Positions 1 to 4,805 of a stretch of DNA of 6,191 nucleotides are shown in pieces. Origin of the DNA: Sphingobium sp. (GTDB lineage: Bacteria; Pseudomonadota; Alphaproteobacteria; Sphingomonadales; Sphingomonadaceae). The number at the start of each line of letters is the position of its first letter. The stretch's first letter is position 1. The position numbers and the translations under genes are program-made. The stretch is from assembly GCF_003248505.1 (NCBI RefSeq), contig NZ_QFOA01000121.1, positions 1 through 6,191 of the forward strand. The letters are read 5' to 3'. The notes under the pieces are model-generated. The model was given only the letters and a program-made list of their open reading frames with translations. It was not told the DNA's origin and did no database searches.

Positions 1-180
1 CCGCCCCCGCATCGGGGGAGCCATGGGGTTCTGGGCAGTGCTGGAGGCACCGATGGTTTTTATTTCCAACCGCCATTTTTGGCTGGACTGTCAGGATATG
101 TAGCGGAACTCATCCCTGCGATGCTGACGGCATTCCTCGAAAGCGATCGCGGGTTTGCGCGTTCGCGGACCAGATCATGA
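1..180 (+). CDS. C-terminal end of an unrecognised protein (partial)
   Basis: Frame 1 is open from the window edge to a TGA at 178-180, giving 59 residues that begin with a Pro/Gly/His-rich stretch and then read GFYFQPPFLAGLSGYVAEL, IPAMLTAF and a basic end, RSRTRS. The gene would start outside the window. The main support is context: its TGA overlaps the ATG of the next gene as ATGA (177-180), the usual sign of translational coupling, and the residues from about 19 on look protein-like, with a hydrophobic-amphipathic segment. I do not recognise the family. Its position directly before an AlpA-type regulator suggests a mobile-element gene, but that is inference. The alternative is that the frame is open by chance in GC-rich DNA. 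Confidence 0.4.
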   Translation, partial: PPPHRGSHGVLGSAGGTDGFYFQPPFLAGLSGYVAELIPAMLTAFLESDRGFARSRTRS

Positions 181-413
181 CCCGCGGGTTGAGTGACGAC
201 GAGCGTCGAAAGCAGGCGCTCGAGGCGATAGTCGAGCAGGATGCACTGCCGATGGAACCGCTCACCGTTCGGATCAAGACGGCGGTCAAGTTGACGGGTA
301 TCGGCCGTTCGACCCTCTATGAGCTTATCCAATCCGGCGAGATCGAAACCGTCAAGATCGGGCGGTCCACGTTCATCCCGTACCGATGCATCAAGCGATT
401 GGTCGAGCGCTAG
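177..413 (+). CDS. AlpA/excisionase-type winged helix-turn-helix DNA-binding protein
   Basis: This 78-residue protein has a charged N-terminal lead of about 28 residues followed by one MerR-like/HTH_17 fold: a first helix with KTAVKLTGI (34-42), recognition helix GRSTLYELIQSG (43-54), then the wing ETVKIGRSTFIPY (57-69), and it ends soon after with KRLVER. The pattern 'xA(V/A)xLTGI(G/S)RSTLYxLIxxGxIxxVKIGxRxxI' is typical of AlpA and excisionase-like proteins, which bind DNA at element promoters or attachment sites. The start is the ATG of an ATGA overlap with the preceding frame; there is no clear Shine-Dalgarno sequence, which fits coupled translation. The stop at 411-413 overlaps the stop of the convergent abiEi-like gene by 4 bp. 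The family call is firm. Whether it acts in excision or only as a regulator cannot be told, as no integrase is visible. Confidence 0.82.
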   Translation: MTRGLSDDERRKQALEAIVEQDALPMEPLTVRIKTAVKLTGIGRSTLYELIQSGEIETVKIGRSTFIPYRCIKRLVER

Positions 414-1024
414 CAGGTGAGAGCTTCGAGATAAGGCCGCATGATACGCCATGCGCCGCCGGCGATGGCCGCTTGCGCGATCACGCCCGGGGTCGCTCTG
501 CGCTGGGCAAGGGCCGCGCGCAGCCCCTCCACCGCAATGGAGCGTTCGACCAGCCTGGAGTTGCGAAACAGATCGGCGAGCGTTTTCGGAACCGAGTAGA
601 CCGGGACGCTGACGCCCGAGATCATGTGATGCTCGACGCCTTGATGGAGATATTTCTCGCTGAGCCGGATAATCCGCGTGGGAGGATAGAAAGCGACGGG
701 CGACCAGTCTCCGCGGCCGATCGCAACCCACACTCTGCGCGGCATCTGGTCGGTGAGTTCGTGGAATGCGAGCGCCGAAACCATGGCGATCACCCCCTTC
801 GGGATTTTCTTTACGGTCTCTGCAAGCGCATGAGCGGCATCAATCGGCGCGTCCGGGCGCTGATAGAGTCCACGCGCGACCCGCTCGATCTCACCAGCCT
901 TCACCGCACGCGCGATCGTTTCCGAGGCTATTCCGGCGCTGCGAAGTTCCCGAGCACGCAGAAGGGCGCTGCATTCGAGCAAGCGCGTCAGGCGATCACG
1001 CTGGTTCGCGGTGTCGGTGGCCAT
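410..1024 (-). CDS. AbiEi-family type IV antitoxin / transcriptional regulator, orphan
   Basis: This 204-residue protein has the AbiEi layout. An N-terminal winged helix (about 8-58) contains ARELRSAGIASETIARAV and the wing ending RVARGLYQRP, followed by an antitoxin domain (about 62-200) with ALAFHELTDQMPRRVWVAI and the family motif VYSVPKTLADLFR (142-154). AbiEi proteins repress their own promoter and neutralise the nucleotidyltransferase toxin AbiEii, normally encoded directly downstream with overlap. Here the downstream side ends at a convergent unrelated gene with overlapping stops, so no toxin partner is present. The ATG start at 1024 has an AGGA Shine-Dalgarno sequence 8 nt upstream (1033-1036) and sits inside one arm of a 12 bp inverted repeat, consistent with autoregulation. 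It is divergent from hipBA. It could be a degenerate leftover, a stand-alone regulator, or an antitoxin acting in trans. Confidence 0.85.
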   Translation of the reverse strand: MATDTANQRDRLTRLLECSALLRARELRSAGIASETIARAVKAGEIERVARGLYQRPDAPIDAAHALAETVKKIPKGVIAMVSALAFHELTDQMPRRVWVAIGRGDWSPVAFYPPTRIIRLSEKYLHQGVEHHMISGVSVPVYSVPKTLADLFRNSRLVERSIAVEGLRAALAQRRATPGVIAQAAIAGGAWRIMRPYLEALTC

Positions 1025-1075
1025 GTGACAATTCCTATGACAAGATTAGAATATATCAAGGTTTTGTCACATGGC
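1020..1075. promoter_or_regulatory. Inverted-repeat operator of the abiEi-like gene
   Basis: GCCATGTGACAA (1020-1031) and TTGTCACATGGC (1064-1075) are perfect 12 bp inverted copies separated by 32 bp. One arm contains the abiEi start codon (complement of 1022-1024). A further partial half-site, ATGACAAG (1038-1045), lies between them. The AT-rich spacer on the - strand offers TTGATA (1054-1059) and TATATT-like boxes, though I cannot fix one -35/-10 pair. Studied AbiEi proteins bind paired inverted repeats in their own promoter and repress it, so this is the natural autoregulation site. The repeat is seen directly; the binding partner is inferred. Confidence 0.7.
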
Positions 1076-1110
1076 TTTTTTCGGGGCGGATTTCGTAGGG
1101 TTGCCATGAA

Positions 1111-1126
1111 ATTCCCGATCGGGAAT
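1111..1126. promoter_or_regulatory. HipB-type operator copy 1 (O1)
   Basis: ATTCCCGATCGGGAAT is a perfect 16 bp palindrome centred at 1118.5. It is the farthest of three related palindromes from hipB and the closest to the divergent abiEi-like gene, about 87 bp upstream of that start codon. Together with its flank (CAT.AA before and AATT after) it matches copy 2 at 23 of 26 positions, so the two may come from a duplication. Confidence 0.75.
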
Positions 1127-1160
1127 AATTCAGCCCTTCGAAGATCCGCTTGTCATAAAT

Positions 1161-1174
1161 TTCCCGTTCGGGAA
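1161..1174. promoter_or_regulatory. HipB-type operator copy 2 (O2)
   Basis: TTCCCGTTCGGGAA is the same palindrome with a single central base changed (A to T), centred at 1167.5. It lies exactly 49 bp from the centres of both O1 and O3. It sits just upstream of the likely -35 box of hipBA, so protein bound here could contact a dimer bound on O3 or interfere with polymerase. Confidence 0.72.
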
Positions 1175-1182
1175 TAATTGCC

Positions 1183-1211
1183 TTGTTTAGGCGGGCCGGA
1201 TGACTTATATT
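1183..1211 (+). promoter_or_regulatory. Probable hipBA promoter
   Basis: TTGTTT (1183-1188) and TATATT (1206-1211) are separated by 17 bp, a standard sigma-70 arrangement. Transcription would start near 1218, leaving a leader of only about 7 nt before the hipB ATG at 1225. The -10 box lies within operator O3, so HipB binding there would block polymerase directly. The boxes are seen; their use is inferred. Confidence 0.5.
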
Positions 1212-1226
1212 CCCGATCGGGAATAT
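1207..1226. promoter_or_regulatory. HipB-type operator copy 3 (O3), overlapping -10 box and hipB start
   Basis: ATATTCCCGATCGGGAATAT is a perfect 20 bp palindrome and the longest of the three copies, centred at 1216.5. Its last two bases are the first two of the hipB start codon, and its first half contains the likely -10 box. It is the best candidate for the primary autorepression site. The only purine-rich stretch that could serve as a ribosome binding site (GGGA, 1219-1222) is part of the palindrome and lies just 2 nt from the ATG. Confidence 0.78.
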
Positions 1227-1437
1227 GGATAGCAACGCACTTGGCAGGATCGTCCGGGAAGAACGCAAGGCGCAAGGGTTGCGGCAGCAAGAGCTCGCCG
1301 CAGCTTGCGGTGTCGGAGTGCGCTTCATCGTCGACCTGGAGGCAGGCAAGCCGACGCTGCAATTGGGCAAGGCATTGCAGGTTCTTGCGACCCTCGGCTG
1401 CGATGTTTCCATTGCAACGCCGGCACGCATCAAATGA
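1225..1437 (+). CDS. hipB: HipB-type antitoxin, XRE-family helix-turn-helix
   Basis: This 70-residue protein is one XRE helix-turn-helix domain (about 5-60): LGRIVREERKAQGLRQQELA, then the turn CGVG and recognition helix VRFIVDLEAGKP, and LGKALQVLATLGCDV. The 'FI.DLE.GK....LGK.L.VL..LG' pattern is characteristic of HipB. HipB dimers bind HipA, hold it inactive and repress the operon. It is shorter than the 88-residue E. coli protein. The ATG at 1225 is the first possible start, since an in-frame TGA lies at 1201-1203 and no other start codon intervenes; it falls within operator O3 and has almost no room for a normal Shine-Dalgarno sequence. Its stop overlaps the hipA start as ATGA (1434-1437), so the two are co-translated. 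Confidence 0.93.
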   Translation: MDSNALGRIVREERKAQGLRQQELAAACGVGVRFIVDLEAGKPTLQLGKALQVLATLGCDVSIATPARIK

Positions 1438-2687
1438 GCAAGCAGCTTTCCATATGGTGGGGCGGTAAGGTCGCCGGATTCCTGCACCTCAACGACTATG
1501 GCGACATGGGGTTCAGCTACGCACCCGAATGGCTCGAAGACGCCGACGCGCCAGCGCTGTCCTTCTCGTTGCCAAAGCAGGTGGAGCCGTTTGGCAGAAG
1601 GGTATGCCATTCCTTCTTCGGCGGTATTCTGCCGGAAGAGGGGCAGCGTAGCGCGATCGCCAGGGCATTAGGCGTTTCGGCCGGGAATGAATTCCAGTTG
1701 CTGGAGCATCTCGGTGGCGAAGTCGCCGGCGCACTGATGCTGTTACCGGAAGGTCAGCTTCCACCTGCACCTGCGAGCGGAGCGCCTGACATTCTTGATG
1801 ATGAGCGTTTGCTGCAATTACTGCAGCATCTGCCGATGAGACCCATGCTCGCCGGCGAAGGCGGTCTGCGCCTATCCCTGGCGGGCGCGCAGTCCAAGCT
1901 GCCCGTCCTGCTGATCGATGATCATATCGCGCTCCCGGCACCGGGGCAGCCCACCAGCCATATTCTCAAGCCACCGATCGCGCGGTTCGAGCAGACGACC
2001 GAGAACGAATATTACTGCATGACCTTGGCCCGGGAGATCGGGCTGGACGTGGCATCGGTCACCATTCGGAGGGTCCGGGATCAACCCTTCCTGCTGATCG
2101 AGCGTTACGACCGAACTCTGGACGCCGACGGCCGGTTGGTTCGCCTTCATCAGGAAGATTTTGCCCAGGCATTGGGCGTCCCGTCACAGCGCAAATATGC
2201 CAGCGAAGGTGGTCCCACGTTCAAGGACAGCTTCGCCCTGCTGCGCCAGGCCGCCACCCGCCCCGCGCGCGACATATTGAAGCTGGCGGATGCGGCCATC
2301 TTCAATCTGATCATCGGCAATGCCGATGCGCACGCCAAGAATTTCAGCCTGCTGCACATCGATGGGGCAATCCGGCTGGCGCCGCTCTATGACCTACTTT
2401 CCACGGTCGCCTATCGCGATCTGTCGCCCAAGCTGGCGATGAAAATTGCGAAGAAGGCAACGCTGGAAGAGATCGAGTCACGCCACTGGGATCGGTTCGC
2501 GGAGGACGTCAATATTGGTGCCCCTTATCTTCGGCGTCGCATATGGCAGTTGTGCGAGGCGACCTTGGCGCAATTGGATGCGCCAGACAGCAGCCTGAAA
2601 CAGAGGCTGCCAGGCAGTGAGAACTTTGTCAGGTTTGCCGATCTGATTGCCGATCGGGCCAGGCGCTTGCTCATCAAGGCGGGATGA
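1434..2687 (+). CDS. hipA: HipA-type serine/threonine kinase toxin
   Basis: This 417-residue protein starts at the ATG of an ATGA overlap with hipB; the frame is open further upstream, but that part overlaps hipB. Residues 1-105 form the HipA N-terminal domain (WWGGKVAGFLHL, FFGGILPEE). The kinase domain contains the P-loop SLAGAQSK (148-155), with Ser148 matching the E. coli autophosphorylation site Ser150; SHILKP with ATP lysine Lys179; LIERYDR (221-227); LHQEDFAQALG (238-248); the catalytic loop GNADAHAKNFSLL with Asp298 and Asn303; and the metal-binding PLYDLLS with Asp320. All key residues are present, so it looks like an active kinase. In E. coli HipA phosphorylates glutamyl-tRNA synthetase and causes growth arrest and persistence; the target here is unknown. 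Length is close to the E. coli protein (440). Confidence 0.95.
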   Translation: MSKQLSIWWGGKVAGFLHLNDYGDMGFSYAPEWLEDADAPALSFSLPKQVEPFGRRVCHSFFGGILPEEGQRSAIARALGVSAGNEFQLLEHLGGEVAGALMLLPEGQLPPAPASGAPDILDDERLLQLLQHLPMRPMLAGEGGLRLSLAGAQSKLPVLLIDDHIALPAPGQPTSHILKPPIARFEQTTENEYYCMTLAREIGLDVASVTIRRVRDQPFLLIERYDRTLDADGRLVRLHQEDFAQALGVPSQRKYASEGGPTFKDSFALLRQAATRPARDILKLADAAIFNLIIGNADAHAKNFSLLHIDGAIRLAPLYDLLSTVAYRDLSPKLAMKIAKKATLEEIESRHWDRFAEDVNIGAPYLRRRIWQLCEATLAQLDAPDSSLKQRLPGSENFVRFADLIADRARRLLIKAG

Positions 2688-2830
2688 CCCGGCCAGCCTC
2701 TGGGCTTGGGTCGAGTTGTCTGAGGCGTTCGGATTTTAGGTTATTGTGCTGCGCCGAAATTAGGCTTTCGTGCCGATCAACGCCTGGAGCGAATCACGCG
2801 GCTGACGGGCTCTATTTCGCACTTGAACAT

Positions 2831-2853
2831 GCGCCAAGGGACTCGAACCTCCG
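2831..2853 (-). other. tRNA 3'-end-like segment, possible att remnant
   Basis: Read on the - strand, this gives CGGAGGTTCGAGTCCCTTGG followed by CGC. It contains the T-arm signature GGTTCGAGTCC at the right distance from an acceptor-like end. The T-stem pairs poorly (GGAGG against CCCTT), there is no CCA, and the upstream - strand sequence does not fold as a tRNA, so this is at most the 3' fragment left or copied by site-specific integration. A 9 bp inverted copy of TTCGAGTCC lies at 2940-2948. The resemblance could be chance. Confidence 0.3.
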
Positions 2854-2869
2854 AAGTAAAAAGTCCCAG

Positions 2870-2890
2870 GGTATCGATTATGGTATCGAC
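2870..2890 (+). repeat. Direct repeat GGTATCGA x2
   Basis: GGTATCGA occurs at 2870-2877 and 2883-2890, separated by TTATG. Such short repeats are common beside attachment sites of tyrosine-integrase elements, which fits the tRNA-like segment next to it, but no integrase gene is present. The repeat is seen; the role is speculative. Confidence 0.4.
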
Positions 2891-2967
2891 CGACGCCAAC
2901 CATAGTAAGATACTGAATTATAGAAATAAATATGCTGTTTTCGAGTCCTCTTCTGCTTGAAATCCGA

Positions 2968-2997
2968 GGACGTCCAGCGACGTCCGGGCCTGTCCGG
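2968..2997 (+). repeat. Cluster of GACGTCC-type short repeats
   Basis: GACGTCC occurs at 2969-2975 and 2979-2985, a 10 bp period, followed by a degenerate CTGTCCGG at 2990-2997. Repeats at helical spacing near an att-like sequence resemble arm-type binding sites of phage-like integrases. This supports, but does not prove, that 2830-3000 is the edge of an integrated element. Confidence 0.35.
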
Positions 2998-3044
2998 CCA
3001 GCCAGAGACCGTGACAGGCTCGCACTCGATTTTTATGAAAAAAT

Positions 3045-3490
3045 TTGCGCTGGAGTCCCAAGTATAAGGGCGGCGCTCTGGCGGACAAACCTGATTACAA
3101 AGCGATGCTGACCGAAGCACGGCATCGTTTCCCCAACGCTGAATTCCGTATTCTCATCCTGCCGCGCAAGGATGGCAAGCCGATGAGCCTCAGGCTGAAG
3201 CTGCCCGCCGAATGGCTGCCCAACGGACGCATGAGCATCACCTTCGACGCGGCAACCGCCGAGGTGCTTGCTTCCCGCGACTCCCTCAAACTGCGGGGCG
3301 GCGCGCGGCGTTCAACATGGCCTTCCCGATCCACGCATCGAAAGTCGGCGGATGGCCATGGCGTATCCTGATGACGGTTTCGGGCCTCGCGATGATGATG
3401 CCCGGCAGCTTTGCTATGTAGAGTTTCTTGTTCAGCCGAACGGCCGGAGATCGCAAGCGTCGCGGCGCAGGCGCGGTGGAAAAAGCAAAG
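3045..3490 (+). pseudogene. Remnant of a PepSY-TM membrane protein (C-terminal third)
   Basis: PepSY-TM proteins are inner-membrane proteins of several hundred residues often found beside TonB-dependent siderophore receptors. Here only the end survives. Frame 3 from about 3081 reads TEARHRFPNAEFRILILPRK, then LRLKLPAEWLPNGRMSITFD and TAEVLASRDSLKL. Around 3300-3310 a one-base loss moves the reading to frame 2, which continues AFNMAFPIHASKVGGWPWRI and the membrane helix LMTVSGLAMMMPGSFAM. An amber codon at 3419-3421 follows, where relatives typically have Trp (TGG to TAG), and then SFLFSRTAG. The N-terminal two thirds are missing; the junction is near 3045-3080. Family recognition is from memory of conserved patterns. 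The gene is certainly not functional here. Confidence 0.72.
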
Positions 3491-3637
3491 CTAGCCAGCC
3501 TTCTTGTCGCGCTCCATCCGCTCCAGCGCTTTTCGCTCTTCGTAATCCTCTGTAAAGTTCATCTCGAACTCGATCGGCTCGGCGACGCTGGTCGCTTGAT
3601 AGTCGATCTTTCTTGCGATTTGACCATGTTGCGTCAC
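3491..3637 (-). CDS. Small peptide of 48 residues at the end of the PrnB/kynureninase-like operon
   Basis: The GTG start (complement of 3635-3637) has a strong GAGGAG Shine-Dalgarno sequence 6 nt upstream (3644-3649). The frame is open further upstream, but that part overlaps the PLP-enzyme gene, so GTG is the better start. The product begins VTQHGQIARKIDYQA, has an acidic-hydrophobic middle AEPIEFEMNFTEDYEE, and ends in a highly charged probable helix RKALERMERDKKAG. It contains no Cys, no Trp and no signal peptide. Codon third positions are strongly G/C like the neighbours, which argues for a real gene. It lies 31 nt after the PLP-enzyme stop on the same strand and is probably co-transcribed. 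I do not recognise a family. It could be a modified-peptide precursor or scaffold, an enzyme partner protein, or an unrelated small protein. Confidence 0.6.
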   Translation of the reverse strand: MTQHGQIARKIDYQATSVAEPIEFEMNFTEDYEERKALERMERDKKAG

Positions 3638-3668
3638 CGACTGCTCCTCTTTTTCTGTCGATCCGGCG

Positions 3669-4805
3669 TCAGGACAGGTTGAGCGCTTTGACCATGGAGC
3701 CCATCGCACTCGCTAATTCCTCGGCATCCTGTAGCGTGTTGAACAGGTGGAACGATATTCGCAGGATCGACCCCCGACGGTCGATCCTGCACTGGGCAGA
3801 GCGGAGCAGCCTCTCCGCTTGCTGCGCGCAATCGCCCAGATCAAGGCATAGCGTGCCGCCGCGTCCAGACAGGTCGATGCGGTCGGCCCATTCGGCGGGT
3901 AGCATCTTGCGCAAATGGTCGAACAATTGCCTGTTGTGGGCGAACACCCTATCCACACCGATCCTGCCTATGGTCCGCAAGCCGGACTGCGCGACGATAT
4001 AGGGTGCGATCGACGGCGTCCCGCCCCAGAACCGGCGTGCATCCTGAGCCGGGTAGAAATCGGCGATGTCGAACGCAAACGGGTCGGCATGGCTGAACCA
4101 GCCCCGATCGGGCGGGGAAAGGCGTTCGATGTGACGCGGATCAACCCACAGAAAGCCGGCGCCGGGGCCGCCGCAGAGCCACTTCACGCACGAGCCGACC
4201 ACGGCATCGGCCCCCAAAGCGGCAACATCGAGCGGGATGACCCCCGCCGATTGGCAGATATCGATGATGGAGAAGACCCCGGCCGAGCAGGCGAGATCCA
4301 CCAGCACCGCCAGCGGCGAGAGCAACCCGCTGTTCGAATGGACATGCATGAAGACGGCTGCCGCCACGTCCGGGGACAGGGCCTGACGCCAGTTGGCAAG
4401 GTCGGTCGGGTCGCCGTCGACAAATTGTACATGGTAGCCGAATGCTTCAAGCCCCGTCAGCGCAAAGCCCACGGAAGGAAAGGCATGGCGCGAAATCAGG
4501 ACGGTCCGTCGCCCGGTTCGCGGCAGGGACGAAACGAGTTTGAAGGTCGCAGCCGACACGCCAGGTTGCGGGCACCATTGTTCCGGTTCCCCTCCCAGTA
4601 CCGCGGCAAGTTCCCGGCGAAACCCGTCGATGGAGGCGAGCCAGTGCGGCCAGGCATCCGACCCGCTGTCCGCCCATGGATCGAAAAAGGCTTCGTCCAG
4701 ATCGCGCCGAGCGTTGTCAGGCAGGCAGCCGACGCTGTGGCTCAACAGATAGATGCCCGACGGAACATGGAAGCTCTCCCCGGCAACATGGCGAAGCGCG
4801 CTCAT
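3669..4805 (-). CDS. Kynureninase-like PLP-dependent enzyme (aminotransferase class V fold)
   Basis: This 378-residue fold-type I PLP enzyme has kynureninase-like architecture. The N-terminal IYLLSHSVGCLPDNARRDL (18-36) matches the kynureninase 'YLDGNSLG..P' region; SAATFKL (84-90) lies near the PLP phosphate; Asp182 in IIDICQSAG faces the pyridine nitrogen; Lys208 in SCVKWLCGGPG is the Schiff-base lysine; and GWFSHADPFAF (235-245) plus ARRFWGGTPSIAPY (256-269) match the kynureninase substrate region. Kynureninase cleaves kynurenine to anthranilate and alanine. Two landmarks differ: the Tyr before the lysine is Val207, and the His of the 'DLAH' motif is Gln184. The substrate or reaction may therefore differ. 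The ATG overlaps the upstream gene's stop as ATGA. It is somewhat shorter than typical kynureninases (over 400). Epimerase- or desulfurase-type activity cannot be excluded. Confidence 0.85.
   Translation of the reverse strand: MSALRHVAGESFHVPSGIYLLSHSVGCLPDNARRDLDEAFFDPWADSGSDAWPHWLASIDGFRRELAAVLGGEPEQWCPQPGVSAATFKLVSSLPRTGRRTVLISRHAFPSVGFALTGLEAFGYHVQFVDGDPTDLANWRQALSPDVAAAVFMHVHSNSGLLSPLAVLVDLACSAGVFSIIDICQSAGVIPLDVAALGADAVVGSCVKWLCGGPGAGFLWVDPRHIERLSPPDRGWFSHADPFAFDIADFYPAQDARRFWGGTPSIAPYIVAQSGLRTIGRIGVDRVFAHNRQLFDHLRKMLPAEWADRIDLSGRGGTLCLDLGDCAQQAERLLRSAQCRIDRRGSILRISFHLFNTLQDAEELASAMGSMVKALNLS

Larger units (their letters stand above)
2688..3044. other. Gene-poor stretch downstream of hipA with integration-site character
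   Basis: No convincing gene lies in these 357 bp. A 73-codon + frame begins at the hipA stop (2684) but has an erratic Ser/Arg/Cys-rich composition and runs through the tRNA-like segment, so I do not call it. The stretch is AT-richer from 2855 to 2960 than its surroundings. It contains a tRNA-3'-end-like sequence, two GGTATCGA copies, and a cluster of GTCC-containing repeats at 2968-2997. I saw no stem plus T-run terminator for hipA. Confidence 0.5.

Noticed and set aside
4..18. Hairpin CCCCCG-CAT-CGGGGG as a terminator
   Set aside because: The stem is perfect but only 6 bp with a 3 nt loop, has no T-run after it, and lies within an open reading frame.
60..731. Long - strand frame of 223 codons
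   Set aside because: Arg/Ser/Pro/His-rich composition without recognisable motifs; it lies antisense to the AlpA-type gene and across the abiEi-like gene in another frame.
386..1177. Long + strand frame of 263 codons
   Set aside because: It is antisense to the well-supported abiEi-like gene and runs across both operator regions; a shadow of GC-rich coding DNA.
1305..1433. Upstream extension of hipA
   Set aside because: It lies inside hipB in another frame and adds an Arg-rich lead without homology; the ATGA-coupled start at 1434 gives the normal HipA N-terminus.
2684..2905. 73-codon + frame starting at the hipA stop by ATGA
   Set aside because: Composition is erratic (Ser/Arg/Cys-rich), there is no motif, and it passes through the tRNA-like and repeat segments.
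2831..2906. Complete tRNA on the - strand
   Set aside because: Only the T-arm-like part fits; the acceptor 5' half, D-arm and anticodon arm do not pair, and the T-stem itself is weak.
3420..3490. Terminator for the - strand operon
   Set aside because: A T-run exists on the - strand (complement of GGAAAAAGC near 3479-3486), but no stem precedes it in the right order.
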